DNA from: CAVQGZ01 sp963712175
GTDB taxonomy: Bacteria; Actinomycetota; Actinomycetes; Jiangellales; Jiangellaceae
Reading direction: 5' to 3'
Assembly (NCBI GenBank): GCA_963712175.1
Contig: CAVQGZ010000001.1
Span: forward strand, 124,001-188,000
DNA length: 64,000 nucleotides
Made by a program: the position numbers and the translations under genes. Shown here piece after piece: positions 52,759 through 63,800 of this stretch. The notes under the pieces are model-generated. The model had not been told where the DNA came from and made no database searches. It saw only the letters and a list, made by a program, of their open reading frames with translations. Position 1 is the stretch's first letter. Each line of letters opens with the position of its first letter.

Positions 52759-54519
52759 ATGCAGCAGCACCGATACGACGTGGTGATCGTGGGGGCCGGC
52801 GGCGCCGGTATGCGCGCCGCCCTGGAGTCAGGTCAACGCACCCGTACCGCGGTGCTGACGAAGCTCTACCCCACCCGGTCGCACACCGGCGCAGCGCAGG
52901 GCGGCATGTGCGCTGCGCTGGCCAACGTGGAGGAGGACAACTGGGAGTGGCACACCTTCGACACCGTCAAGGGCGGTGACTACCTGGTCGACCAGGACGC
53001 CGCGGAGGTCATGTGCAAGGAGGCCATCGACGCCGTCCTCGACCTGGAGAAGATGGGACTGCCCTTCAACCGGACCCCGCAGGGCGGCATCGACCAGCGC
53101 CGCTTCGGTGGGCACACGCGCAACCACGGGGAGGCCGCGGTTCGTCGCTCGTGCTTCGCGGCCGACCGAACTGGCCACATGATCCTGCAGACGCTCTACC
53201 AGCAGTGCATCAAGCACGGCGTCACCTTCTTCAACGAGTTCTACGTGCTGGACGTCCTCACCGAGGAGCTCGACGGCGAGACGGTCACCTCCGGCGTCGT
53301 CGCCTACGAGCTGGCAACCGGCGAGATCCACGTCTTCTCGGCCAAGTCGGTGGTCTTCGCCAGCGGCGGGGTCGGCAAGGTCTTCCGCACGACGTCCAAC
53401 GCCCACACCCTGACCGGGGACGGCATGGGCATCCTGTGGCGCCGTGGGCTGCCGCTGGAGGACATGGAGTTCTTCCAGTTCCACCCGACGGGGCTGGCAG
53501 GGCTCGGCGTGCTGCTGTCGGAGGCCGCGCGCGGTGAGGGCGGAATCCTGCGAAACTCCGAGGGCGAGCGCTTCATGGAGCGCTACGCGCCCACGATCAA
53601 AGACCTGGCGCCCCGCGACATGGTGGCACGGGCCATGGCGAACGAGGTGCGCGAGGGACGCGGGTGCGGGCCCGAGAAGGCATACGTCTACCTCGACCTC
53701 ACGCACCTGCCGCGCGAGCAGATCGACGCGAAGCTGCCCGACATCACGGAGTTCGCTCGCACCTACCTCGGAGTCGAGCCGTACACCGAGCCCGTACCGG
53801 TGTATCCGACAGCCCACTACGCCATGGGCGGCATCCCCACGAACGTCGAGACCGAGGTTCTCAGCGACAACGAGACCGTCGTGAAGGGTCTCTACGCCGC
53901 CGGCGAGGTCGCCTGCGTCTCGGTTCACGGCGCCAACCGCCTCGGCACCAACTCGCTGCTCGACATCAACGTGTTCGGACGCCGCGCCGGGATCGCCGCT
54001 GCCGAGTACGCCGAGAGCGCGGACTTCGTTCCGCTGCCGGACGCCCCCGCGACCACGGTCGAAGCCGAGCTCGCCCGGCTGCGTGACGGCGACGGCGGCG
54101 AGCGAGTAGCAGCGATCCGCACGGAGCTGCAGGCGACGATGGACGTGAACGCCCAGGTCTACCGCACCGAGGCGTCGCTCAAGCAGGCCCTCTCCGACCT
54201 GTCCACGCTGCGTGCGCGCTACGCCAACGTGACGGTTCAGGACAAGGGGCAGCGCTTCAACACCGACCTGCTCGAAGCGGTCGAGCTCGGGTTCCTGCTC
54301 GAGCTCGCCGAGGTACTGGTGGTCGGCGCGCTGGCGCGGCGGGAGTCGCGCGGGGGGCACTTCCGGGAGGACTACCCCACCCGCGACGACGAGCAGTTCA
54401 TGCAGCACACGATGGCCTACCGCGTACCGCCCGGCGAGGGCTTCGGCGGCAGCGACGTCCGCTTGGACTACAAGCCCGTGGCCGTGACGCGATACCAGCC
54501 GATGGAGCGGAAGTACTGA
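52759..54519 (+). CDS. sdhA: Succinate dehydrogenase flavoprotein subunit
   Basis: Oxidises succinate to fumarate with covalently bound FAD. It has 586 residues. VVIVGAGGAGMRAALE binds FAD, and SHTGAAQGGMCAAL holds the His that takes the covalent flavin. FGGHTRNHGEAAVRR, EFFQFHPTGLAGLG and the active-site arginine region YPTAHYAMGGIPTN follow, with GANRLGTNSLLD nearby. ATG 52759 has AAGGAG. The last A of its stop is the first base of the sdhB ATG. Confidence 0.96.
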   Translation: MQQHRYDVVIVGAGGAGMRAALESGQRTRTAVLTKLYPTRSHTGAAQGGMCAALANVEEDNWEWHTFDTVKGGDYLVDQDAAEVMCKEAIDAVLDLEKMGLPFNRTPQGGIDQRRFGGHTRNHGEAAVRRSCFAADRTGHMILQTLYQQCIKHGVTFFNEFYVLDVLTEELDGETVTSGVVAYELATGEIHVFSAKSVVFASGGVGKVFRTTSNAHTLTGDGMGILWRRGLPLEDMEFFQFHPTGLAGLGVLLSEAARGEGGILRNSEGERFMERYAPTIKDLAPRDMVARAMANEVREGRGCGPEKAYVYLDLTHLPREQIDAKLPDITEFARTYLGVEPYTEPVPVYPTAHYAMGGIPTNVETEVLSDNETVVKGLYAAGEVACVSVHGANRLGTNSLLDINVFGRRAGIAAAEYAESADFVPLPDAPATTVEAELARLRDGDGGERVAAIRTELQATMDVNAQVYRTEASLKQALSDLSTLRARYANVTVQDKGQRFNTDLLEAVELGFLLELAEVLVVGALARRESRGGHFREDYPTRDDEQFMQHTMAYRVPPGEGFGGSDVRLDYKPVAVTRYQPMERKY

Positions 54520-55265
54520 TGCAGGAGACAGAGGTCACCCTCAAGATCCGTCGGTACAACCCGGAGGTCGACGACGAGCCGCACTGGGAGAGCTACACGG
54601 TCCCGGCGCAGCCGACGGACCGCATCCTGGACGCGCTGCACAAGGTCAAGTGGGAGCAGGACGGGACGCTGACCTTCCGCCGTTCCTGCGCGCACGGCAT
54701 CTGCGGCTCCGACGCGATGCGGATCAACGGACGCAACCGCCTCGCATGCAAGTCGCTTGTCAAGGATCTTGATGCGTTCACCCAGCTCGGGGATGGATCC
54801 ATGGGGCCGGGCAAGGAGATCACGGTCGAACCCATCAAGGGCCTGCCGGTGCTGAAGGACCTCGTTGTCGACATGGAGCCCTTCTTCGACGCCTATCGCT
54901 CGGTCATGCCCTTCCTGGTCGCCTCAGGCAGCGAGCCGACGCGAGAGCGCCTTCAGAGCCCGGCCGAGCGGGAACGCTTCGACGACACGACCAAGTGCAT
55001 CCTCTGTGCGGCTTGCACCACGTCCTGCCCCGTCTACTGGACCGACGGTCAGTACTTCGGCCCCCAGGCGATCGTGGGTGCGCACCGCTTCATCTTCGAC
55101 AGCCGCGACGACGGCGCCGAGCAGCGCCTGGAGATCCTCAACGACAACGAGGGCGTCTGGCGCTGCCGCACGACCTTCAACTGCACCGATGCCTGCCCGC
55201 GCGGCATCGAGGTCACCAAAGCGATCCAGGAGGTGAAGCGGGCGCTGATCTTCGGTCGCGTCTAG
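54519..55265 (+). CDS. sdhB: Succinate dehydrogenase iron-sulfur subunit
   Basis: Transfers electrons from SdhA to quinone. It has 248 residues. RRSCAHGICGSDAMRINGRN plus a later Cys bind [2Fe-2S], CILCAACTTSCPVYW binds [4Fe-4S], and CRTTFNCTDACPRGI carries the [3Fe-4S] and last cysteines. It starts at ATG 54519, overlapping the sdhA stop. The convergent yihY-like gene begins only five bases past the stop, with no obvious hairpin. Confidence 0.96.
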   Translation: MQETEVTLKIRRYNPEVDDEPHWESYTVPAQPTDRILDALHKVKWEQDGTLTFRRSCAHGICGSDAMRINGRNRLACKSLVKDLDAFTQLGDGSMGPGKEITVEPIKGLPVLKDLVVDMEPFFDAYRSVMPFLVASGSEPTRERLQSPAERERFDDTTKCILCAACTTSCPVYWTDGQYFGPQAIVGAHRFIFDSRDDGAEQRLEILNDNEGVWRCRTTFNCTDACPRGIEVTKAIQEVKRALIFGRV

Positions 55266-55270
55266 CAGCG

Positions 55271-56362
55271 TCAACGACGTCGGCGCACCATCAGTCCCAC
55301 GATCACGCCGGCCGCGACGCCAAGCGCGATGTCGCGTCCTCGTGATCGCTGCAGCGCGGAGTCCCTCGGACGGACAGCGGCCAGCTGATCGGCCTCCCAC
55401 GCCTCCTCCTCAGCGGCCTCGCGAGCCTCGCCCGCAGCCCGCATGGCGGCTGCGGCCTCGAGGAACCGAGGCTGCACCAGCGGGGCGTCGCAGCGCTCAG
55501 CCGTCCAGGCTGCGATCACCATGAGCAGGCGGGCGATCACGTAGATCCAGACCAGGAGCGCGATCGGTACGCCGAACGCGCCGTAGGTGTTGTTGCTGGC
55601 GAAGCTGGAGATGTAGCCGATCAGCAGCCGCTTCAGGACCTCCAGGGCGATGCCCCCGACCAGCGCCGCCGGCAGCAGCACGCGCCACGGGATCCTGATG
55701 CGCGGAAGCCCGGCGATGACGTAGGCGACGAGCATCGTTGCCGTGACCGACGCGAGCAGCTGAGCCAGCACGCTTGTCGCGACGATTCCCACCTGCGAGT
55801 CGTCCTGGTCCAGCCACTCCAGCAGCCGCTGGCCCTCGCCGGACACCCACGTGCTCGCGACCAGCGAGAGTGCGACCAGCCCCCCGAGACCGGCCAGCAC
55901 CAGCAGGTCGACCAGCTTGCGCACGACCACGTTGCCGTCCTTGTCCGGCAGACCCCACATGCTGCGAACCGAGGCTCGGGTTGCATCCACCCAGCCCAAC
56001 CCGGTGACCAGAAGCGTCGCGATACCCACAACCTGCAAGGACGCCGCGCTGTCGCGCACCTGCTGCAGCGCCAGCTGGTCGGCGATGCCCGGGATGTACT
56101 CCTCGATGAAGATCTCCAGCTGAGCCACGCCCTCGGTGCCGACCACGCGGAGGGCCACCGAGAACGCGAGCACGAGGATGGGGAACACCGACAGGAATCC
56201 GTAGAAGGTGACCGTTCCAGCAAGTCTCGTCCCACGAAAGTGGTTGAACCGGTGAAGAGCCCGGCCGATCGGGCTCGCGGAGGCCCGTGCCAACCACGGC
56301 TGCACCCGACCCTTGGCCGCTGCCAAGCCCGAGTCGTCGGACCGCTCCGCCACTGCCGCCAC
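55271..56362 (-). CDS. YihY/BrkB-family membrane protein
   Basis: 363 residues with about six helices between residues 45 and 290. TVTFYGFLSVFPILVLAFSVA contains the family core, and NNTYGAFGVPIALLVWIYV a late helix with the conserved YG motif. A charged, Ala/Glu-rich C-terminal tail ends with a further hydrophobic helix and MVRRRR. Often mislabelled ribonuclease BN; transport of small molecules is suspected but unproven. GTG 56362 lies three bases after the upstream stop. Confidence 0.88.
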   Translation of the reverse strand: MAAVAERSDDSGLAAAKGRVQPWLARASASPIGRALHRFNHFRGTRLAGTVTFYGFLSVFPILVLAFSVALRVVGTEGVAQLEIFIEEYIPGIADQLALQQVRDSAASLQVVGIATLLVTGLGWVDATRASVRSMWGLPDKDGNVVVRKLVDLLVLAGLGGLVALSLVASTWVSGEGQRLLEWLDQDDSQVGIVATSVLAQLLASVTATMLVAYVIAGLPRIRIPWRVLLPAALVGGIALEVLKRLLIGYISSFASNNTYGAFGVPIALLVWIYVIARLLMVIAAWTAERCDAPLVQPRFLEAAAAMRAAGEAREAAEEEAWEADQLAAVRPRDSALQRSRGRDIALGVAAGVIVGLMVRRRR

Positions 56363-56365
56363 CTG

Positions 56366-56881
56366 CTACCCGCCGAGGGGTATCTCGCGCACGGCCCGCC
56401 ACTGGGCCGTCCCGAAGCGCTCGTAGACGGTGAAGCCGGTGACTCTCCAGGTGGCGTCGATGTCCGCGTACTCCTCGAAGGCTCGGTCGAGAACCTCGTC
56501 GCTGGCTCCGTGCGCGATCGTCACATGCGGATGGTAGGGAAACGAAGGCTCGTTCCGCAGCGGACCGGCTCGCAGCCGCGTCGCCAGCACCTCACAGCTG
56601 CTGATCCCGGCCACCACACCGATGAACACGACCGGCGACACCGGGCGGAACGTTCCCGTGCCGCGCAGGCGTACCTCGAACGGCGCCGTGGCGGCCGCGG
56701 CGCTGTCCAGGTGGGCGTCCACGTCGGCTCGCGCCGAGTCCGCAACGGCGGTGGGCGCTACCAGCGTGATGTGCGCCGGGGTCTCGGCCGGGCGTCCGCC
56801 CAGGGATCGTCGGACGTCGTCCAGCAGGCGTCCGTAGGGCTGCGGGACGCCGAGCAGAACTCCGATGGTGGGCAGCCTCAA
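56366..56881 (-). CDS. 2'-5' RNA ligase / 2H phosphoesterase
   Basis: 171 residues of the LigT-like fold, with two histidine motifs: PAHITLVAPT near residue 36 and HPHVTIAHG near 118. Such enzymes open 2',3'-cyclic phosphates or ligate RNA ends; the physiological substrate is unknown here. TTG 56881 shares TTGA with the trpS stop, so it is translated by coupling. Confidence 0.87.
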   Translation of the reverse strand: MRLPTIGVLLGVPQPYGRLLDDVRRSLGGRPAETPAHITLVAPTAVADSARADVDAHLDSAAAATAPFEVRLRGTGTFRPVSPVVFIGVVAGISSCEVLATRLRAGPLRNEPSFPYHPHVTIAHGASDEVLDRAFEEYADIDATWRVTGFTVYERFGTAQWRAVREIPLGG

Positions 56882-57915
56882 CGCCTTCCCGACACGAAGC
56901 CGACCCGGTCGTAGACGGCCCGCAACGTCTCATCGGCCACGGCGCCGGCCCGGGCGGCACCCTGCCCGAGCGTGTCTTCCAGGGCCGCCTCGTCGTCCAT
57001 CAGCTCCAGGGTGCGGTCGCGGAAGGGCGTGAACGTCGCCACGAAGGCCTCGGCCAGCTCCTTCTTCAGGTCTCCGTACCCGCGGCCGGCGAAGTCCTGC
57101 TCGACCTGCGCAAGCGAGCGCTCGGTGAGGGCGCCGAGCATCGTCATCAGGTTCGTCACGCCCGGCTTGTTCTCGGCGTCCGCCAGCACCTCACGCCCGG
57201 TGTCGGTCACGGCGGAGCGGATCTTCTTCGCGTTCGCGGCCGGCTCATCGAGAAGCTCCAGCAGGCCCGACGTGCTCGAGGCCGACTTGCTCATCTTCGA
57301 CGTCGGGTCCTGCAGGTCGACGATCTTCGCGGTTCCCCGGACGATGGCCGACTCGGGCAGCACGAACGTGTCGCCGAACCGGCTGTTGAACCTCTGGGCC
57401 AGCGTTCGCGTGAGCTCCAGGTGCTGACGCTGGTCCTCGCCGATCGGGACGCGGTCGGCCTGGTAGAGCAGGATGTCGGCGGCCTGGAGCACCGGATACG
57501 TGAACAGGCCCACCGTGGCCCGGTCTGTTCCACCCTTGCTGGATTTGTCCTTGAACTGAGTCATGCGGCTGGCCTCGCCGAAGCCGGTAAGGCAGGACAG
57601 CACCCAGGCCAGCTGCGCGTGCTGCGGCACCTGGCTCTGGACGAAGAGCGTGCAGCGGTCAGGGTCGACTCCGGCTGCAAGCAGCTGAGCCGCGGCCAGC
57701 AGGGTTCGCCGGCGCAGGGTGGCGGGGTCGTGCTCGACGGTGATCGCGTGCTGGTCGACGACGCAGTAGAAGGCGTCGTGGTCCTGCTGCATCGCGACCC
57801 AGTACTGCAGCGCACCCAGGTAGTTGCCCACGTGGAAGGAGTCGGACGTGGGCTGGATGCCCGAGAGCACGCGGGGCATGCCGAGGGCCGGTCTGTCGAG
57901 CGACATGCGCGGCAT
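56878..57915 (-). CDS. trpS: Tryptophanyl-tRNA synthetase
   Basis: Charges tRNA-Trp. It has 345 residues of the class I Rossmann type. SGIQPTSDSFHVGNYLGAL contains the HIGH-equivalent HVGN, VPIGEDQRQHLELTR binds Trp, and DPTSKMSKSASS is the KMSKS loop. ATG 57915 is used; ATG 57906 is also plausible, and no ribosome site precedes either. It lies 15 bases after the CNNM gene. Confidence 0.94.
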   Translation of the reverse strand: MPRMSLDRPALGMPRVLSGIQPTSDSFHVGNYLGALQYWVAMQQDHDAFYCVVDQHAITVEHDPATLRRRTLLAAAQLLAAGVDPDRCTLFVQSQVPQHAQLAWVLSCLTGFGEASRMTQFKDKSSKGGTDRATVGLFTYPVLQAADILLYQADRVPIGEDQRQHLELTRTLAQRFNSRFGDTFVLPESAIVRGTAKIVDLQDPTSKMSKSASSTSGLLELLDEPAANAKKIRSAVTDTGREVLADAENKPGVTNLMTMLGALTERSLAQVEQDFAGRGYGDLKKELAEAFVATFTPFRDRTLELMDDEAALEDTLGQGAARAGAVADETLRAVYDRVGFVSGRR

Positions 57916-57930
57916 TCTCGCAAACGCCCG

Positions 57931-59262
57931 TCAGTCGGCTTCCGGCCCCCGCGACCCATGCTCGCCGACCTGGCCGGGTGCCGGCTGCGGCGTGGCGACC
58001 GAGCCCACATGGACACGCGCGACGCGCCGGCCGTCCAGCTCGCGAACCTCGAGTCGGTGACCCCGGGCCACGACGCTGTCCCCGACCGATGGCAGACGCC
58101 CCAGCTCGGCGACGACGAAGCCGGCCACCGTCTCGTATGGGCCCTCCGGGAGGACGACACCGGTCTGCTCGGCGAACTCGTCGAGGTTCAGCAGGCCGTC
58201 CACGACTCCCAGGCTCGGAACGAGGTCAGCGGCGCCGGGGTCGTCGTACTCGTCGCGGATGTCTCCGACGATCTCCTCGACCAGGTCCTCCATCGTCACG
58301 ATTCCGTCGGTGCCGCCGTACTCGTCCACGACGACCGCCAGATGGATGCCTGCCCGACGCATCTCGCTCAGGGCCGACAGCAGCTGCTTGGTGTCGGGGA
58401 GGAACAGCACGTCGCGAACCAGGCTGCCGACCGGCACGGTTCGCCCGGCCAGGTCCGGGTCGAGCAGGTCGCGCACGTGCACGAACCCCAGCACCTCGTC
58501 GGGTGACGTGTCGATCACCGGGTAGCGGGAGTGGGGCTGGTGCGCCGCGTGGCGCACGGCAGCGCCCACCGGCAGGTCGGAGGCGAGAAAATCCACCTCG
58601 GTGCGCGGCACCATCACCTCGCGGAGCTGTCGATCACCGGCAGCGAAGACCTCGTCGACGATGCGGCGCTCCTCCTCACCGATCTGCTCGCTTCCCGACA
58701 CCATCTCGCGCAGCTCGTCGGAGCTGATCTGGTCGCGGTGCACCGCCGGGTCGCCGCCGAACAGCCGCACCACCAGGTCGCTGGAGGCTGCCAGGAGCAC
58801 GATCACCGGACGGAAGAGGGTCGCCAGCACGTCCAGGGGTGGGCCCAGGACGTAGGCGACCCGCTCGGCCCGTTGCAGCGCAAGACGCTTCGGTGCGAGC
58901 TCGGACAGCACCAGGGACAAGTAGGCGATCACCAGGGTCGTCGCCACCAGCGCCGTCGTCGCGGCAGCACCCGGGTCGATCCCCCAGCGCTCCAGCACCG
59001 GGGTCAGGTCACCGGCCAGAGTCGCGGCGCCGAAGGCCGCCGAGAAGAACCCGGCAACCGTCACCCCGATCTGGACGGCGGCCAGGAACCTGCTCGGGTC
59101 GTCGGCCAGGCGAGCGATGCGTGCACCTCGCCGTCCACGCTGCGACATCGTGCGGATCTGGCTGTCGCGCAACGACACGAGGGCTATCTCCGTGCCGGCG
59201 AACAGCCCACCGATCGCGATGAACAGCAGGACGAGCCCGATGTTGCCCAGCGTGCCGCTCAC
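57931..59262 (-). CDS. CNNM/CorC-family membrane protein with CBS pair
   Basis: 443 residues. Residues 1-190 are the DUF21/CNNM membrane domain with four helices (GLFAGTEIALVSLRDSQI, LSLVLSELAPKRLALQ). Residues 200-330 are two CBS domains (VMVPRTEVDFL, DEYGGTDGIVTMEDLVEEIVG), and the C-terminal CorC/HlyC domain follows (VDGLLNLDEFAEQTG). Relatives bind Mg-ATP and export Mg or other divalent ions. GTG 59262 shares GTGA with the GT-like gene, an unexplained pairing. Confidence 0.9.
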   Translation of the reverse strand: MSGTLGNIGLVLLFIAIGGLFAGTEIALVSLRDSQIRTMSQRGRRGARIARLADDPSRFLAAVQIGVTVAGFFSAAFGAATLAGDLTPVLERWGIDPGAAATTALVATTLVIAYLSLVLSELAPKRLALQRAERVAYVLGPPLDVLATLFRPVIVLLAASSDLVVRLFGGDPAVHRDQISSDELREMVSGSEQIGEEERRIVDEVFAAGDRQLREVMVPRTEVDFLASDLPVGAAVRHAAHQPHSRYPVIDTSPDEVLGFVHVRDLLDPDLAGRTVPVGSLVRDVLFLPDTKQLLSALSEMRRAGIHLAVVVDEYGGTDGIVTMEDLVEEIVGDIRDEYDDPGAADLVPSLGVVDGLLNLDEFAEQTGVVLPEGPYETVAGFVVAELGRLPSVGDSVVARGHRLEVRELDGRRVARVHVGSVATPQPAPGQVGEHGSRGPEAD

Positions 59263-60807
59263 CCCCGGTCGGTCACGACGGTGCCGTCAGGCGCGCGTCG
59301 CCACTCGCAGCCGGTGGCGAGCGCGACGGACCGGTAGGCCCCGTCGTAGATCCCGATCCTCTTGTTCTTGACGATCGAGTCGCAGAACAGGTGCATCAGG
59401 TCGGTCTCGCCGGCGATCAGGTCGATGGCCTGGAGCGTGCGCGGGATGCTGCGCGTCTCGATCGTCCCGTCGCCGAGCTCGGCGCTGCGGATCGCTCCCC
59501 ATGCCTCGTGCGCACCCACGCGTGCGTTGAAGATCTTCGGGATCGGGTAGAACGCCAGCTCGGACGGCTTGGTGATGAGCACGTCGCAGACGCGCATGAG
59601 GTAGTTCGTCGCGTACACACCGTGGAAGGTGTTGTCGAAGAGGAACACGTGCAGCCCCGACGCCGCACCGTCGCGGATCTCGTCTGCGAACCTCACGGTG
59701 TCGTCCCAGGAGAAGTGCGTCTGCACGGATGAGGCCGCGGGGCCCAGCTCTGCCTCGAGCCACTGCCAGTTCTCGGCGTGGTCGCCGAGGTTCACCAGCA
59801 GCGTGACCTCGCCCCGATCGATCATGGGACGGCAGTGGTCGACGATCGCCTTGAACAGCTCGCGCTGCGCTCCGGCCCCACCCATGGTCAACAGCAAGCG
59901 CCGCGGTTCCCCCGCCTGCATCCGGTCCATCCGAGCCTGGCAGTCGATCTCGATGTTCTCGACGAGCTCGTGGTCGACGTGGTGCCCGACGTACTCGATG
60001 GCGTCAGCCGGTGTCGGGTTGAGGATGCGGTCGTCCTCGTCGAACTGGTTCATGATCCGAAAGCCGTAGTAGCCGGACGGTGACTGGACGGCGTGCGTGG
60101 CACCCTCGGTCAGCTGGAAGGCCATCGGCCAGTTGTCGAACATCATGTCGACGACGTTCGTCATCCCGCCGGCCACCGCGCCCATGCAGTTCCACATGTG
60201 CGCTGTGAGGATGGGCATGTCCGACGGCAGGGCCCGGTGCAGGTTCGCGAAGAGCTCGCTCTTGCGGTAGTCGCGAGCGTTCGCCTTGAGAAAGCGCCAG
60301 GGCCAGCCGATCGCGGTGTTGTTGAGCCACCAGTTCAGGCCGGGAAGGGTCGCGTCGCCACTCGTCACCGACTCCCAGACGTACTTGTCGAAGAGCGCGC
60401 TGCGCTGTGAGACCCGCGAGTACTTGCTGTAGTTCGTGTTCCACCAGTTGATGACGTCCTGCGTGATTCCCGGGATCGACAGCAGGTCGAGCCAGTAGGG
60501 CGAGTACCCCATCGACCGGGCCGCCGAGGCGCCGGCCATCGCGATGCGGTAGTGACCGAAGCCCATCCTGATGGTGGAGATGACGATGCCGTTCTCCTGG
60601 TCGATCGGATCGCCGAGGTTGTCGCGTCGGATGTCGCGGATGCCGAGGACGTCCCCCAGCTGCGGGTTGTCGTGGACGCTCAGCTCGTACGTGCTCGTTC
60701 GGGTCGTAGTCGAACTTCTTCACGAACATCTGCTGCCACTCGAGGGCCTTGCGGTCCTGGTCTGCGGTGATCCTGTTCCCGTAGAGCGAGAAGTGCCGGG
60801 GGTCCAT
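59259..60807 (-). pseudogene. Uncharacterised GT-B-like glycosyltransferase, one frame break
   Basis: Restored length is 515 residues. It starts DPRHFSLYGNRITADQDRKA and breaks after DPNEH. The second frame has YELSVHDNPQLGDVLGIRD, ENGIVISTIRMGFGHYRIAM (a Gly/His loop as in MGDG-synthase/MurG-type enzymes), LLLTMGGAGAQRELFKAIVD (a Gly-rich C-domain loop) and VLITKPSELAFYPIPK (the donor-site-like segment of GT28). I recognise the fold but no named family. One extra base near 60696 explains the break. ATG 60807 has AAGGAGA. Operon with a GH2 hydrolase suggests glycan or glycolipid work. Confidence 0.68.
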
Positions 60808-60819
60808 GGAGTCTCCTTG

Positions 60820-63800
60820 TCAGGTGCTGTGGGGTCTGACGGTCAAGGCTGCCTCGGAGGGGCCGGGTGCCTCGACGACCAGCCACCAGCGCCACCGGTA
60901 GGTTCCAGGCCGTACTCGCAGATCCGGCCGCGTGTCCGGACCACACGAACCCGTGCCCACGCCTCGCGTGGCAAGGTCGAGGTGCAGCTCGGCGGTCTCG
61001 CGGGGTCGCAGGTCCGATGCCAGCGGTGCCTGCTCCAGGTCGAGGTCGAAGTCGTGGCCGACTCGCATGTGCAGCAGCGGACCAGCCGGGTCCGATGCCA
61101 CCCGTACCCGCCCCTGCGGACCGCCGAACTCGGCCTCCCGGATGTCGAGCCGGGCGCCGTGCTCCTGCGGATGGACGAGCGGTTCGGCCATGTCGCCCAC
61201 GCTGGCTCGGTGGACGCCAACCATGCCCGAGGCACGGCGGTCGGGGTAGCACTCGTGCGGCCCCAGTCCCCACCACCGGACTTGCTCCAGGCCAGCTGCG
61301 AGCTCCAGCACGGCACCGATCCTGGGGATGTCGAAGAACTCTCCCGGGATCGACGCGAGCTCGTCGACCCTGATCCGCCCTGAGCTCTCGATCAGCACTG
61401 TTCGGTGCCAGCGAACCTCGCCGCGGCCCTCCGGGCTGACCAGGCTGCCCCGGGCCGTCACCCGGGTGCCGTGACCGTCATGGGTGATGCCGGGTTCGTC
61501 CCAGTGCGGAACCAGGGCGTCGAGGCCCCACTGATGCCAGCGGGCTCGGTTGCTGGCCTGCCGATCCGGGCTCGGGCTGCCACCGTCGTTGTCGGTCGGG
61601 GCCCGCCAGATGGTCACCCCGACCGGGCCAACAAGGCGTCGGCCGTCCAGGCTGATCTCACTCCATCCGGACGGGCCGATCTCGACCTGCGGGCGGCTCG
61701 AGGCTCTCAGCAGTGGTCGAGGCGCGGGCTTGCCCGGTTGGATCTCGTACTGGTCCCAGCCCACTCGGTGCCCGGCGTCCGCCCAGGGCGTCGCCGCGCG
61801 CTGGCTCACCGTGACCTCGAGATGCGCCTCGGCCGCGCCAGCCGTCGCGGCCAGCGATGTCGGCGCCAACGGGACCCTCGCGCCCGCGGTGCTCCGCGGC
61901 GGAACCGCCGGTAGTTCCAGCGCTCCGCTGGCCACCGGTTGGCCGTCGGCGCGCAGGACCCACCGAGCCTCGAGGTCACTGAGGTCGGCGAAGTAGCGCT
62001 CGTTGCTGATGACGAGGTGACCGCTGCCGGCCTTGCGGGGATCGGGGTCCGGAGTGACCCGCACCGGTCGGCCCAGCCACATCAGCTCGGTGAGTCCAGC
62101 GTGCGGCCGGCGATCGGCGTCGACGAGACCGTCGGCACAGAAGGCACCGTCGTGGTCGGGCTCACCGAAGCCACCGCCGACCACCAGCACGCCGTTGCGG
62201 CGCAGCGAGTGATCCGCCCACTCCCAGACGAAGCCTCCCTGTATCCCGGTACCGGGCTCGAAGAGCTCCCAGTACTCGTTCAGACCGCCGTTGCTGGTCC
62301 CCATGGCGTGGCTGTACTCCGACATGACCAGGGGTCGCGGATCGTCGCGCTCCGTCCAGGCTCGGAGCAGCTCGATCGACGAGTACATCGGGCATGCCAC
62401 GTCGGTGACGGGTGCGGGGACGCCGCCGGTGTCGAAGCGACGACAGCCCGCGTAGAACACGAAGCGCCCGGGGTCGACCCGGTGGACCCAGGCAGCTGCT
62501 GCGTCATGGACGGGTCCGTATCCGGACTCGTTGCCCAACGACCAGCCGATCACGCACGGGTGATGACGATCCCGAATGACCATGCGGCGAACCCGGTCGA
62601 GGATGTGCTCGTCGAAGCGAGCGTCGCGGCTGAGGCTCGCCTCACGTCCATGGCTCTCCACGTCCGCCTCGTCCAGCACCCACAGTCCCAGCTCGTCGCA
62701 CAGGTCGTAGAGGACCGGGTCGTTCGGGTAGTGCGACGTGCGCACCGCGTTGATGTTGGCCGCTTTCATCATCCGCAGGTCGCGCCGGATGTCCTCGGGG
62801 GTCACCGCCGGCCCACGGTCAGGGTGGTCATCGTGCCGGTTGACGCCCTGGACGCGCACCGGCTCACCGGCGAGCAGCAGCTGGCGGTCAACGATCCGCA
62901 CCGAGCGAAAGCCGACGGTCAGGCTGGTGACCTCGACCACGCGACGGTCAGGATCGAGCAGCCGGACAAGCGCCCGGTATCGGCTCGGGGTCTCCGACGT
63001 CCACTCGTCGACGTCAGGCAGCGACGCCGACAACGCTGCCACCTGCCCCGGCCAGGTCTGCGCCGATGCTGCTGCGGTCGAGTGGTTCGAACCGTCGAAC
63101 ACGGGGACCTCAGCGCGCAGCACCGAGTCTGGCGCAGCCGGGACCGGTGCCCCGGTCAAGGACTCCACCAGCCCCTCGACCGACCACCCGGGGTTCAGTC
63201 GCCCGGCAGACCCGATGCGTACCCGGAAGTCGACTCGCCCTGAACCGTTGCCACCGTCCACCCCGATGCCCACGTCGGCGAGGTACACCGAGTCGGTGGA
63301 CATCAGGAAGACCTCTCGCGGGAGCCCCGCGTGCCACCACTGGTCCTGGTCCTCGATCCACGAGGCGTCGGTCCATCGCGTCACTACCAGGGCGATGTCA
63401 TTGATGCCCGGGACGAGCGAGGATGAGATGTCGAACTCGCTGGGCAGGTGCCCAGGCTTGCTCATCCCGACCGGGCGAGCGTTGACGAACACGTAGAGAC
63501 CGGACAGCGCCGCCCCGACGTGCAGGACCGTGCGCCGCCCTGCCCAGGCGACGGGCAGGTCGAACCTTCGACGATGGACCACCGTCGGGTTCTGCGCGGG
63601 GATGGAGGGCATCTGGAGTCCCGGCCCATCAGGGGTGTCCAGGTCCCACGGGTACACGACGTTCAGATACGCCGGGTCGTCACCCAGGCCTGCCAACGTC
63701 CACACCCCCGGGACATCCAGGTCGTGCCACCCCTTGCCCGAGGTGTCCACGCTGAGATCATCCTCGGTCACCTCCTCGGGGTGGTCTCGCCGCAGCACGC